Shown in pieces: positions 32,228 to 41,649 of a DNA stretch of 64,000 nt (positions within the stretch are counted from its first letter, which is position 1; each line of letters opens with the position of its first letter). The notes below the pieces were generated by a model. The model was not told where the DNA came from. It worked only from the letters and a program-made list of their open reading frames with translations, and did not search any database. Source of the DNA: Flaccisagitta enflata (lineage: Eukaryota; Chaetognatha; Sagittoidea; Aphragmophora); the NCBI GenBank assembly GCA_965153355.1, contig OZ231126.1, forward strand, positions 55,304,001 to 55,368,000, given 5' to 3'. The translations under genes and the position numbers were made by a program.

Positions 32228-35200
32228 TCAGCGCCGATGTATCGCTAGGATGTCGCTCAAAGGCGTGAGAGGTCGACGGTTGAGAATTCCTTCCACCTCA
32301 ATCACTGCCGTTTGGAAGACGTCGTAATGGAGCACGTGACCGGAAGTGATGGACGCCAAATGTTTTTTGAAAAGGGATACGACCCTTTCCCATACGCCGC
32401 CGTAATGAGGAGTCCCAGGAGGAATGAAGTCCCATTGGAGTCCATGCTGCTGCAGAGCCACCGTCGACGACGCGTTCCACGACTGCATCTCCTCCTTCAT
32501 GACGCGATTTGCCCCAACCAGGTTAGTGCCACAGTCTGATATGAATCGACGCACCGTTTGCCGTCTCGCCGCGAATCGAATGATGGCATTGATCATTGCC
32601 TCTGTGTCCATTTTAAACAACACCTCCACATGCACCGCCCTCGAAACCATGCAGGTAAACACCACTGCCCAGACTTTATGGTCCGCCCTGCCGTTCAGTT
32701 TCACCAGGAAGTGGCCCATACAGTCAAGTCCCACCTCCTCGAAAGGCGCTGTTGGAATGAGCCGTCGTTGAGGAAGAGGCGCCATCTGTTGCTTCATAGG
32801 ATCTTTGAAGTTTCTTTGGCACGTGACGCAATGGTGGATGACTGTTTTTACCGCCTGGAGACCTCGAAGAATCCACACAAAGCGTCGCAGTTGGCATAAG
32901 ACGTGTTTTGGACCTGCGTGGAGATCCTGATGATGAACGTGGCGAATCAGAGACGCGACGTTTGGATCCTTCGACGGGAGAATCATCGGGTATTTCTCAT
33001 CATGGCCAATATCCGCATTCACAAGTCTACTCCCGACACGCATCGTCCCTTTCTCGTCAACAACCGGATTGTGATGGCGAAGAGTCTTGCAGATCACTTT
33101 GGCGCCGGCGTCGTTGATTAACGGCGTCGTTTTTCCCACCGCCTTCAACTTGGTTATCTCTCCATGGAAATGTTTGAACTGGATTGCGTTGATCAAGCGG
33201 CGTTGTGCGTCGTACAACTCAGCCATAGATACAGAATATGGATTTGGCAGCGTCGTCGCCGCTGCTCTAGTTTTCGCCTTCACCTTCTGCTTCCATCGCT
33301 GCGCGCACTTCACAATCACGGCGATCAAACGCAATTTCGCCACCCATTCCTGGCGACGGGCCGCCACTGCGTAGGCGAACATTTCCTTCTCCTTCTCCCC
33401 CTCCTCTTCTTCCACCGCTTCTGTTGCGACGGCGTTGATTGATGCCTCCGGCGCCGTCGCAATATTCATCACCGGCCACTCAGATTTGGGAAGGTAGAGA
33501 AACTTTGGACCGAAATGGAAGATGTCCCATTTATCTTTGTCGCCGGCGTCAATACCCCGCGAACAATAGTCCGCGGGGTTATTCTCCGAATCAACCCACC
33601 TCCATTGAGAATCACTTGAGCCGCTGTGGATTTTTGAAAGTCGGTTTGCGAAGAAGCTCGGACGTTTAGATTTATGGTCGAAAATCATCTTCAGCACCGC
33701 CTCTGAATCTGACCATAGCGTCACCATGTCCTCGGTCGCCTTTGGAATGGTCCTCTTGATGAACAGTTTGAGTTTCACCGCTTTCTCTGCCGCTGTCATT
33801 TCTAACCTCGGCACTGAATTGTGGTGCGACGCTTTTGACGCATCAAGAGGGACGACGTGGGCCTTGGCGCACAAAATGGTAACGCGGATTGTTCCATCCT
33901 CATCTTCCACCAACCAATAGCCCACTACTCCAAACCCAGGGATGGCGGCGTCGCAGAAAATGTGAACTTCTCGTCGAACGGCCTTCACTATGCCCCACTC
34001 AATATGGCGTGGAATTTCAATCTGGATCAGCAATGGAGTCGCAGAGTACCATTTGGCGAAGCGTTTGATCAACGCCTCCTCCATCGTCGAATCCCATCCC
34101 TTCTCGGAAGCTCTCGTCAACTGAAGACACCTCCTCCCTTCAAGGGCGCGGGGCGCAGTGAAGCCTAATGGATCATAGTTGTCGGCTTGCATGGAGACCA
34201 ATTCGCGAGGAGTCGTTGCCACCCTCTTGCATGCTTCTGGATCGCATCTGAAGATGAAGCAGTCCGTCGACGGCAACCATTGGACCCCCAAGACCTTCGT
34301 TGGCTCCTCGAGTTTGGCGCTCAAGTCGACTGCGACATTCGGATCCTCGTCCATCACCTCCACCGCGTTCGACTTCCACTTAGTCAAAGTAAATCCGCCG
34401 CTCTTCATGGCGGCGATGAGATCTTGCTTCAACTGCAGTGCCTCGTCAACTGAATCCGCACCACCAGAGCCGTCATCAACGTAGAAGGCATGTCTTAACA
34501 TTTCGTAGACATTTTCCGGGAAGTCGGGCTTGATCTTCTCTGCGTGATGGCGTAAAACATAGCTGGTGACGAGACTCGATGAGACAGATCCAAAGATGTG
34601 CGCCAAGAAAAGCATCACGACAGCTTCTCTCATGCTCTTGTCAGTGAACCACATATACCTGAACGTGTCCGCGTCCTCAGGATGGACGCGGACATTATGA
34701 AAGAACGCCTTTATATCGGTCATCAGACCGATTTTATTAAGGCGAAATTTCATAAGGACTTCAGTCAAGACGTTCATGATATTCGGGCCTCCAATCATTA
34801 GCTCATTGAGGCAAACGCCGCCAGTTTCCGCGCGTCCATCGTGACAAATCCGCGTTTTATTTCTTTCCTCCACCACATGGATGGGTAAGTACCAGCGGGG
34901 CGATGAGATGCTTACGTCGTCGTTCTTCGGATCAATTTCAATCGCCACGCCCGTGTCCACAAATTTGTCCATTTCTTTGAAGACGCGATCGCGGAGGTCA
35001 TGGTTGTTTGAGAGTTTATACCGGATGCTTTTTGTCCTTTTAATCGTCATCGCCCGTGCGTTGACAGACTTGATAATCTCGATGATCTTCTCTTTCTCAT
35101 ACCGCCATGGAAGCCCCACGACGTATTTTTGGAGATTCTCGTCGAAGTATATCGTCTCCATCACCCGCTTCACCGCGCGACGATTCTCTTCAGACTGACC

Positions 35201-35833
35201 CATTTCTTCCTCTGATACAATGGCGAAGTCATGATAGAACATGCGGTCGAGAGATTTGCTCAATGCAACGTTATCCACGTGGATTGCGTTAATGACAGCG
35301 GTATCATCCGATCTTCGTCCACTCTTTCCTGCTACAGTCCATCCAAAACCGCATCTGAAGGCTGTCAAAGATCCTGATGGACCTCTTCTTGCCTCCACAG
35401 GCATCGTCGCGTCGTAATGGGCGGCGCCGATGATTAATTGGACAGGACCATTTACTTTTGGAAATGGAATGTTGCGAAGATGAGATTGACTTGTGAAGTC
35501 GCGTTGGCATGGAGCAATATCCGCTTCACCCGTCAATAACTCTCCCGTTAGTGCGTTGCTGATGTGGACGTTGTATTCCTCGTCAATCGATGAAAGGATA
35601 AAGGATGCCAAAACTGTCTCCTCCACCACTTCACAATTGACCGTATGCACGCGCATCAGCATCTTTTCGGTTGGTAAGTCTAATTTTTTAACGATTTGAA
35701 GCGATAAAACGTCACGATCCGCACCGCTGTCAATCATCCCCAACACTACGGTGGAACGGCCCGTCGAGGCGTTGGTGATTTTTACAGGAACAATCGGTCG
35801 CGTGACATCATCCTCCGCGACCACCGTCCTCAT
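32228..35833 (-). CDS. pol: BEL/Pao pol polyprotein: protease, RT, RNase H, integrase
   Basis: 1,201 codons from the first ATG. In order: retropepsin-like protease with DSGAD at residue 35; reverse transcriptase with MTDIKAFFH (motif A) and FYVDDG near residue 450; RNase H with IFCDAA near 622 and LWSDSEA near 705; integrase with an HHCC zinc module (HHQDLHAG ... HHCVTC, about 965-1,000) and catalytic D (GLDCMG), D (ISDCGTN) and E (GVWERV), the last two separated by 48 residues. Family knowledge: these copy the RNA and insert the cDNA. The frame is the same as that of gag, 18 nt downstream of the gag TGA, so the ATG may not be used and synthesis could depend on readthrough. It ends early by frameshift. 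Confidence 0.9.
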   Translation of the reverse strand: MRTVVAEDDVTRPIVPVKITNASTGRSTVVLGMIDSGADRDVLSLQIVKKLDLPTEKMLMRVHTVNCEVVEETVLASFILSSIDEEYNVHISNALTGELLTGEADIAPCQRDFTSQSHLRNIPFPKVNGPVQLIIGAAHYDATMPVEARRGPSGSLTAFRCGFGWTVAGKSGRRSDDTAVINAIHVDNVALSKSLDRMFYHDFAIVSEEEMGQSEENRRAVKRVMETIYFDENLQKYVVGLPWRYEKEKIIEIIKSVNARAMTIKRTKSIRYKLSNNHDLRDRVFKEMDKFVDTGVAIEIDPKNDDVSISSPRWYLPIHVVEERNKTRICHDGRAETGGVCLNELMIGGPNIMNVLTEVLMKFRLNKIGLMTDIKAFFHNVRVHPEDADTFRYMWFTDKSMREAVVMLFLAHIFGSVSSSLVTSYVLRHHAEKIKPDFPENVYEMLRHAFYVDDGSGGADSVDEALQLKQDLIAAMKSGGFTLTKWKSNAVEVMDEDPNVAVDLSAKLEEPTKVLGVQWLPSTDCFIFRCDPEACKRVATTPRELVSMQADNYDPLGFTAPRALEGRRCLQLTRASEKGWDSTMEEALIKRFAKWYSATPLLIQIEIPRHIEWGIVKAVRREVHIFCDAAIPGFGVVGYWLVEDEDGTIRVTILCAKAHVVPLDASKASHHNSVPRLEMTAAEKAVKLKLFIKRTIPKATEDMVTLWSDSEAVLKMIFDHKSKRPSFFANRLSKIHSGSSDSQWRWVDSENNPADYCSRGIDAGDKDKWDIFHFGPKFLYLPKSEWPVMNIATAPEASINAVATEAVEEEEGEKEKEMFAYAVAARRQEWVAKLRLIAVIVKCAQRWKQKVKAKTRAAATTLPNPYSVSMAELYDAQRRLINAIQFKHFHGEITKLKAVGKTTPLINDAGAKVICKTLRHHNPVVDEKGTMRVGSRLVNADIGHDEKYPMILPSKDPNVASLIRHVHHQDLHAGPKHVLCQLRRFVWILRGLQAVKTVIHHCVTCQRNFKDPMKQQMAPLPQRRLIPTAPFEEVGLDCMGHFLVKLNGRADHKVWAVVFTCMVSRAVHVEVLFKMDTEAMINAIIRFAARRQTVRRFISDCGTNLVGANRVMKEEMQSWNASSTVALQQHGLQWDFIPPGTPHYGGVWERVVSLFKKHLASITSGHVLHYDVFQTAVIEVEGILNRRPLTPLSDILAIHRR

Positions 35834-35851
35834 CGCGGAGGTGGCAGCGAG

Positions 35852-35854
35852 TCA
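35852..35854 (-). other. In-frame TGA separating gag and pol
   Basis: Gag ends GTG ATG GAG GCG TGA and the same frame continues CTC GCT GCC ACC TCC GCG into pol. There is no frame change and no second stop before the protease. BEL/Pao elements usually encode gag and pol in one frame, so this is either a recent nonsense mutation or a readthrough stop. Confidence 0.85.
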
Positions 35855-38461
35855 CGCCTCCATCACTCTTCCTTCGTCAGATGCAGAGTCATCCGTCGAC
35901 GAGCTGCTTGGGGGCGCTGGAGGAACGGTTTTGGAGGCGGCAGCGGCTGCGGCTAATGCGGCGGCATTCGGCGTCTTGAACGTGATTCCTTCTCCATTCC
36001 CTTTCGGCTTGAATTGGCGGTCGTGTAGCAAAGTTGCGTGTCTCTTATTGCAGGATGAGCATGTTGGCTTGTCTTTGCAGTCCCGCGCCGAATGGTTTGG
36101 GCAGAAACAATGAAAGCATAGACGTTTCTCAGCCAACTTCTTCACACGATCCTCTGCTGACGGGATGGCTTCCAAAACGTTGCACGAATGAGAGTTGTGA
36201 CGACCTCCACAAATATTGCAGATGTCGTTGGGTTGCTGCTTCGGAGGTGAGTTGACGAGCTGTTCCTTGAACGTCGCCGGACCAACTGCAGTCGCTGCAA
36301 CCTTTGTCGGTTTCGGCGCCATGCGTGTTGGTTCTTTGAGGTTGTTGTACGACACCCAATGCTTCACCTCCTCGATGAGCTCTTGGAAGCCATAAGCCGT
36401 GCCATGGCGAGCTTGTTCACGCGCGCTCGCTTTCCAATAGTCTGTCGAGATGTGTGGCACCCTCGCGTTGATGATGCGGCGGATGTGGACGTCACGATCA
36501 CACTCTCCAGGTACATTCAGCAATTCTGCGACGTTTTCCAGTTTGTACAACGTGCCAATCAATGCTTGATGGGCTCTCATGTCGTTTTCTGGAACCTTTC
36601 CTTTCCTGCAGATGCTGTCGACGGCCGATTGGAATGGGTTGGCGCTCGTGTTGAACATCTCGTCCAGGCGTCTCCACAAGGTGCTGTAGACACGGCGCAT
36701 ATTGTGCGCCTTGATGATGAGTTGTTGACCGTCGATGATTTCCTTCGCTGGATTCGCGAAGACGTTGGCCAATTCAGTCACTTTGTCGATTTCGTCTAGC
36801 TCGATGTTGGAGGCGGCATTTTCAAATTTGGATTTGGCAATGATATAGTCGATTGGCTCGAGGTATCCATACGCTTCTCTTGGACGTGCTGCGCGCATTT
36901 CCCTCAATCCCACGTCCTTTGCTCTGACGCGGGCGTCGTAGGCGATCGGGTTGTCGATGAAAGAGACCGCGTTCATCCTCTCGGCGAAGGACTGCGAATG
37001 CGCGAGGCCGTTTCGCGCGGAGTCACTTCCGGTTTGACGTCTTTGATACGTAGGAGGCGACGGCGTTGGGGGTGGCGTCTTCCTCGACTTCCGTCTGTCG
37101 ACGCGTTCGAACCCTTCGTCATCGAAGACGTTGTCGACCAGGGGCCGCTGACTCCCGCGTGCATTGCGGGATGCTTGCGGAGCTGGAAGATCACCCGCGA
37201 TTTGGCGGACGATGACGGGTGAGCTTGGTGATGGCGGCGTCGATTTGCGCGGTGGAACACGTGTCTGCAAAACGACGCTGTCCTCCAGGTTGAGATCGCT
37301 GATTAATTGTTGGACCCTTGCCATCGCGTCCGCGTGATCCATCGCGTTCTTTTCTTGCTCCGCTGCATCCTGTCTCGTGCGCAGTTGCTCGTGGAGAGGA
37401 TGTTCACGTGTGGTTGGGGGTGGCGTCTTGGATGATAGTTGTTTCTGCTGACTTTTCTTTTGCGCCTCTCTCCTCTTCCTCTCCTCTTCCTCTTTCCTTT
37501 TCTTCTCTTCCTCCTTTTTCTTTTCTTCGCGTCTTTTCTTCTCCTCCATCCTCTTCCTTTCTTCCGCGTCTCTTTTGGCCACCGCCTTCCTTCTCTCCTC
37601 CTCTGCTTTCCTCTCCGCTTCTTTCCTCTTCTTTTCTTCTCTCTCCTCTTTCTCTCTTTTTTCCTGTGCGATCTTGTTCTTCAAGTTCGTCCTCCTTTTT
37701 TCCTCCTGCTCCTTTCTCGTCTCCTCTGCCTTCCTTCTCACTTCTTCAGCGTGGATGCGTTGTCTTTCCTCCTCCTCCTCCTTCTCTTTCTTCCTCCTCT
37801 CCTCCTCCTCCCTTCTTTTCCTCTCGTCGATCCCGGCCGTGACCGCGTCTGTCCGGGCAGTAACGGCAGCGTCTAATGCAATGTTTGCCGTCAGCTGCCG
37901 GGCGTTCTCTTCCCGTTGTTGGGATACAGACTGCGAACTGAGACGGAATCTCGTGTTTGCGCGTGCTTCTCTCGCTACCGAGCGTCGAACTTGGTTGACG
38001 TCGTTGACGAGACGTTTGACGACATGCACCATCGCGTCGCCTTGAGCGTCTCTGTTGCCGTCAATAATTGATTGCTGTAACATGTTGAGAAGATCTTGTG
38101 TGGGAGGGGCGCCGCCAACGGCGCCTGGAAGGAGGTCGGCGTCGGCGTTCGGCCATGACGTTTCCATCGCGTCGTCGGCGTCGTCGCCTTCATCGTCTCT
38201 GGCCGACATAAAACGCGACCTCGCCGGCGTCACCGGCGTTGGAGGTTCAAAGTTTATACGTATTTCCTCGGCGTCTTCTATCGCGCCTGGCGTATGGGGC
38301 GGCGCGTTGTGACGTTGCTCCGCTGCATTGAGATTCGCTGCTTCCGTGCCGACGGGCAAGTCGTCCTCTCCCGCGTCTTCATCGTCGCCGGTCACGTTCG
38401 GCGTTGATTTGCGTCGTCGTGAGAGGGATTGGACAAAATGCGTCGACGACCCCATCGTCAT
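35852..38461 (-). CDS. gag: BEL/Pao gag, downstream copy, N-terminus missing
   Basis: 869 codons from an internal Met (MTMGSSTHF). An acidic/Ala-rich start is followed by a very long Glu/Lys/Arg coiled coil (about residues 205-345), Pro/Ser-rich linkers, a folded capsid-like region (about 520-710, with YSTLWRRLDEMF), and a C-terminal zinc cluster at about 740-815: CNICGGRHNSHSC (CX2CX3HX4C), CFHCFCPNHSARDC and CSSCNKRHATLLH. The last is diagnostic for BEL/Pao. The true gag N-terminus lies upstream at 41,506, beyond the tRNA-like array. The first 370 or so codons duplicate those at 40,976-39,854. It ends at the TGA before pol. Confidence 0.85.
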   Translation of the reverse strand: MTMGSSTHFVQSLSRRRKSTPNVTGDDEDAGEDDLPVGTEAANLNAAEQRHNAPPHTPGAIEDAEEIRINFEPPTPVTPARSRFMSARDDEGDDADDAMETSWPNADADLLPGAVGGAPPTQDLLNMLQQSIIDGNRDAQGDAMVHVVKRLVNDVNQVRRSVAREARANTRFRLSSQSVSQQREENARQLTANIALDAAVTARTDAVTAGIDERKRREEEERRKKEKEEEEERQRIHAEEVRRKAEETRKEQEEKRRTNLKNKIAQEKREKEEREEKKRKEAERKAEEERRKAVAKRDAEERKRMEEKKRREEKKKEEEKKRKEEEERKRREAQKKSQQKQLSSKTPPPTTREHPLHEQLRTRQDAAEQEKNAMDHADAMARVQQLISDLNLEDSVVLQTRVPPRKSTPPSPSSPVIVRQIAGDLPAPQASRNARGSQRPLVDNVFDDEGFERVDRRKSRKTPPPTPSPPTYQRRQTGSDSARNGLAHSQSFAERMNAVSFIDNPIAYDARVRAKDVGLREMRAARPREAYGYLEPIDYIIAKSKFENAASNIELDEIDKVTELANVFANPAKEIIDGQQLIIKAHNMRRVYSTLWRRLDEMFNTSANPFQSAVDSICRKGKVPENDMRAHQALIGTLYKLENVAELLNVPGECDRDVHIRRIINARVPHISTDYWKASAREQARHGTAYGFQELIEEVKHWVSYNNLKEPTRMAPKPTKVAATAVGPATFKEQLVNSPPKQQPNDICNICGGRHNSHSCNVLEAIPSAEDRVKKLAEKRLCFHCFCPNHSARDCKDKPTCSSCNKRHATLLHDRQFKPKGNGEGITFKTPNAAALAAAAAASKTVPPAPPSSSSTDDSASDEGRVMEA

Positions 38462-38465
38462 CTCG

Positions 38466-39804
38466 GATTGGCATTATCTATCGTGGGTTCGAATCCCACC
38501 AGGACTCAACTTTTTCAGAAGTTGAGTAAAAGGGTGGGATTGTACGCTCATTCTGGTGACCACAGGGCAAGAGCCCTGATAGCTCAGGCGGTAGAGCAAT
38601 TGCCCCGGATTGGCATTATCTATCGTGGGTTCGAATCCCACCAGGACTCAACTTTTTCAGAAGTTGAGTAAAAGGGTGGGATTGTACGCTCATTCTGGTG
38701 ACCACAGGGCAAGAGCCCTGATAGCTCAGGCGGTAGAGCAATTGCCCCGGATTGGCATTATCTATCGTGGGTTCGAATCCCACCCTGACTCACCTTTTTC
38801 AGAAGTTGAGTAAAAGGGTGGGATTGTACGCTCATTCTGGTGACCACAGGGCAAGAGCCCTGATAGCTCAGGCGGTAGAGCAATTGCCCCGGATTGGCAT
38901 TATCTATCGTGGGTTCGAATCCCACCAGGACTCAACTTTTTCAGAAGTTGAGTAAAAGGGTGGGATTGTACGCTCATTCTGGTGACCACAGGGCAAGAGC
39001 CCTGATAGCTCAGGCGGTAGAGCAATTGCCCCGGATTGGCATTATCTATCGTGGGTTCGAATCCCACCAGGACTCAACTTTTTCAGAAGTTGAGTAAAAG
39101 GGTGGGATTGTGCGCTCATTCTGGTGACCACAGGGCAAGAGCCCTGATAGCTCAGGCGGTAAGGCAATTGCCCCAGTTGGCATTATCTATCGTGGGTTCG
39201 AATCCACAGGACTCAACTTTTTCAGAAGTTGAGTAAAGGAGGGATTGTGCTCATTCTGGTGACCACAGGGCAAGAGCCCTGATAGCTCAGGCGGTAAAGC
39301 AATTGCCCCGGATTGGCATTATCTATCGTGGGTTCGAATCCCACCAGGACTCAACCTTTTCAGAAGTTGAGTAAAAGGGTGGGATTGTACGCTCATTCTG
39401 GTGACCACAGGGCAAGAGCCCTGATAGCTCAGGCGGTAGAGCAATTGCCCCGGATTGGCATTATCTATCGTGGGTTCGAATCCCACCAGGACTCAACTTT
39501 TTCAGAAGTTGAGTAAAAGGGTGGGATTGTACGCTCATTCTGGTGACCACAGGGCAAGAGCCCTGATAGCTCAGGCGGTAGAGCAATTGCCCCGGATTGG
39601 CATTATCTATCGTGGGTTCGAATCCCACCAGGACTCAACTTTTTCAGAAGTTGAGTAAAAGGGTGGGATTGTACGCTCATTCTGGTGACCACAGGGCAAG
39701 AGCCCTGATAGCTCAGGCGGTAGAGCAATTGCCCCGGATTGGCATTATCTATCGTGGGTTCGAATCCCACCAGGACTCAACTTTTTCAGAAGTTGAGTAA
39801 AGGT
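38466..39804 (+). repeat. Tandem array of 142-bp tRNA-like units
   Basis: Nine full units start at 38,573, 38,715, 38,857, 38,999, 39,141, 39,276, 39,418, 39,560 and 39,702, preceded by a partial unit with only the 3' half. Spacing is 142 bp, except one 135-bp unit with small deletions. Each unit has TAGCTCAGGCGG (near-perfect A box), GGTTCGAATCC (perfect B box), a T stem GTGGG/CCCAC, an imperfect acceptor-like pairing AGCCCTG/CAGGACT, and TTTTT directly after. ACTCAACTT...AAGTTGAGT forms a 9-bp hairpin over the T-run; CAGGGC-AAGA-GCCCTG forms another at each unit start. The anticodon arm is not canonical (a TGCC/GGCA stem is possible). It sits exactly between the two gag copies. Confidence 0.9.
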
Positions 39805-39849
39805 CTCCTCACCAACTCGTCCTGGGCTTGCGCCATTCGCTGCCTCCTC
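39805..39849 (-). repeat. 45-bp fragment of extra frame X1 at the duplication junction
   Basis: Identical by eye to 31,207-31,251 (CTCCTCACCAACTCGTCCTG onward). It sits between the last array unit and the resumed gag duplicate at 39,854, so three distant parts of the element meet within 60 bp. Confidence 0.85.
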
Positions 39850-40258
39850 CAGACGCGTTCTTTTCTTGCTCCGCTGCATCCTGTCTCGTGCGCAGTTGCT
39901 CGTGGAGAGGATGTTCACGTGTGGTTGGGGGTGGCGTCTTGGATGATAGTTGTTTCTGCTGACTTTTCTTTTGCGCCTCTCTCCTCTTCCTCTCCTCTTC
40001 CTCTTTCCTTTTCTTCTCTTCCTCCTTTTTCTTTTCTTCGCGTCTTTTCTTCTCCTCCATCCTCTTCCTTTCTTCCGCGTCTCTTTTGGCCACCGCCTTC
40101 CTTCTCTCCTCCTCTGCTTTCCTCTCCGCTTCTTTCCTCTTCTTTTCTTCTCTCTCCTCTCTTTCTCTTCTTTTTCCTGTGCGATCTTGTTCTTCAAGTT
40201 CGTCCTCCTTTTTTCCTCCTGCTCCTTTCTCCTCTGCCTTCCTGCCTTCCTCACTTCT

Positions 40259-41506
40259 TCAGCGTGGATGTTGTCTTTCCTCCTCCTCCTCCTTCTCTTT
40301 CTTCCTCCTCTCCTCCTCCTCCCTTCTTTTCCTCTCGTCGATCCCGGCCGTGACCGCGTCTGTCCGGGCAGTAACGGCAGCGTCTAATGCAATGTTTGCC
40401 GTCAGCTGCCGGGCGTTCTCTTCCCGTTGTTGGGATACAGACTGCGAACTGAGACGGAATCTCGTGTTTGCGCGTGCTTCTCTCGCTACCGAGCGTCGAA
40501 CTTGGTTGACGTCGTTGACGAGACGTTTGACGACATGCACCATCGCGTCGCCTTGAGCGTCTCTGTTGCCGTCAATAATTGACTGCTGTAACATGTTGAG
40601 AAGATCTTGTGTGGGAGGGGCGCCGCCAACGGCGCCTGGAGGGAGGTTGGCGTCGGCGTTCGGCCATGACGTTTCCATCGCGTCGTCGGCGTCGTCGCCT
40701 TCATCGTCTCTGGCCGACAGAAAACGCGACCTCGCCGGCGTCACCGGCGTTGGAGGTTCAAAGTTTATACGTATTTCCTCGGCGTCTTCTATCGCGCCTG
40801 GCGTATGGGGCGGCGCGTTGTGACGTTGCTCCGCTGCATTGAGATTCGCTGCTTCCGTGCCGACGGGCAAGTCGTCCTCTCCCGCGTCTTCATCGTCGCC
40901 GGTCACGTTCGGCGTTGATTTGCGTCGTCGTGAGAGGGATTGGACGAAATGCGTCGACGACCCCATCGTCATCTCGAGAGCGCGTTTTGCTCCAGTCTCT
41001 GGTGACTCGTCGTGGATGTCGTGGTAAGTCGGCAGGAACAAGTGCGAGGCAAAAGTGTTTTTATCGTGGAAGCATGATTGGTCCCACAGTTTCCGTACTT
41101 CCGTCAAAGAGCTTTCGGCCGTTGATAATAGTGACGCCGCTTTGTCGGGATTGTTCGTCGATTCTGCATGTGCGTAAGTCTTTGTCATGTTGACAAGTCG
41201 CCACGCCGCTAACCACACCTCCTTTCGAAGGCAGTCCATATCTTGGTAAAAGTCCAATATATCGTCATCGTTGAGGGTATCGGCGGTTTTCAACGCCGAC
41301 ATGTAGGCGTTGCGCGTGTTGCGTAGCGCCTTTCGTAATCCGCGAAGCGTCGTAGCCACGGGATCCATTGCGCCCGCGTAGACGGACGAGTCGGAAACGA
41401 CGGACACGCAGTCGGTTGGTCGAAAGGCTTTTCTGCGTTGATTAGGCAGCGAAGGTGGCGGCATTGACATCGCGTCGGCATTGGCGTTGTTGTTGGCCGT
41501 CGACAT
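40259..41506 (-). CDS. gag: BEL/Pao gag, upstream copy with true N-terminus, frameshifted
   Basis: 415 codons starting MSTANNNANADAMSMPPPS. Residues 1-177 are unique to this copy: a helical region with LRGLRKALRNTRNAYMSAL and an acidic segment. From residue 178 (40,976) on it duplicates the start of the downstream gag frame. It terminates at 40,259, where a 2-bp deletion relative to the other copy (near 40,269) changes the frame in the coiled coil; the remaining duplicate to 39,854 is out of frame. The ATG lies about 55 bp downstream of the LTR-start remnant, so the leader and most of the 5' LTR are missing or extremely short. Confidence 0.8.
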   Translation of the reverse strand: MSTANNNANADAMSMPPPSLPNQRRKAFRPTDCVSVVSDSSVYAGAMDPVATTLRGLRKALRNTRNAYMSALKTADTLNDDDILDFYQDMDCLRKEVWLAAWRLVNMTKTYAHAESTNNPDKAASLLSTAESSLTEVRKLWDQSCFHDKNTFASHLFLPTYHDIHDESPETGAKRALEMTMGSSTHFVQSLSRRRKSTPNVTGDDEDAGEDDLPVGTEAANLNAAEQRHNAPPHTPGAIEDAEEIRINFEPPTPVTPARSRFLSARDDEGDDADDAMETSWPNADANLPPGAVGGAPPTQDLLNMLQQSIIDGNRDAQGDAMVHVVKRLVNDVNQVRRSVAREARANTRFRLSSQSVSQQREENARQLTANIALDAAVTARTDAVTAGIDERKRREEEERRKKEKEEEEERQHPR

Positions 41507-41560
41507 CGTTGACGTTGCGTGGATCGTTGATGGTTTTTGATTCCACGAATTGAGAGCGAT

Positions 41561-41588
41561 TGGTGGGGAATGTGCAGAATGTCACAGT
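41561..41588 (-). other. 5' LTR-start remnant
   Basis: 28 bp identical to 27,932-27,959 and in the same orientation. Beyond it the two loci are unrelated: gag leader here, putative LTR body there. A normal BEL/Pao LTR is hundreds of bases long, so most of the 5' LTR appears deleted. The host exon acceptor is only 61 bp away. Confidence 0.55.
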
Positions 41589-41649
41589 GTCCGTGTTTTG
41601 AATTAAGTGAAACAAATACTGAATCATTTTTCATCAATATCTTGCAAAG

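Larger units (their letters stand above)
27932..41588 (-). mobile_element. BEL/Pao-type LTR retroelement, rearranged
   Basis: All coding is on the minus strand, antisense to the host EGF-SRCR gene, inside its last intron. Order 5' to 3': LTR-start remnant (41,588), gag, tRNA-like array and gag duplication, in-frame TGA, pol, broken pol tail, three extra frames, polypurine tract, LTR start (27,959). GC content and codon use are much higher than in the surrounding AT-rich DNA. BEL/Pao identity rests on the gag zinc-knuckle cluster ending RHATLLH, the FYVDDG reverse transcriptase, the integrase pattern and a DUF5641-like tail. Breaks in gag and pol mean this copy is probably not autonomous now. 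Confidence 0.85.

Noticed and set aside
38429-39800. Repeated 67-codon frames starting MALSIVGSNPTRT
   Set aside because: Read-through of the tRNA-like units; no independent coding evidence.
38466-39804. CRISPR array, or a cluster of ordinary tRNA genes
   Set aside because: Units are contiguous with no variable spacers, and the genome is animal. The acceptor stem has a mismatch and the anticodon arm lacks the normal U33/anticodon layout, so I describe the units as tRNA-like.
37318-40387. Plus-strand Ser/Leu/Phe-rich frames
   Set aside because: Antisense shadows of the Glu/Lys/Arg coiled coil of gag.
27323-41545. A 12-bp match (ATTCGTGGAATC) between the putative LTR and gag leader
   Set aside because: It is in opposite orientation and too short; likely coincidence.
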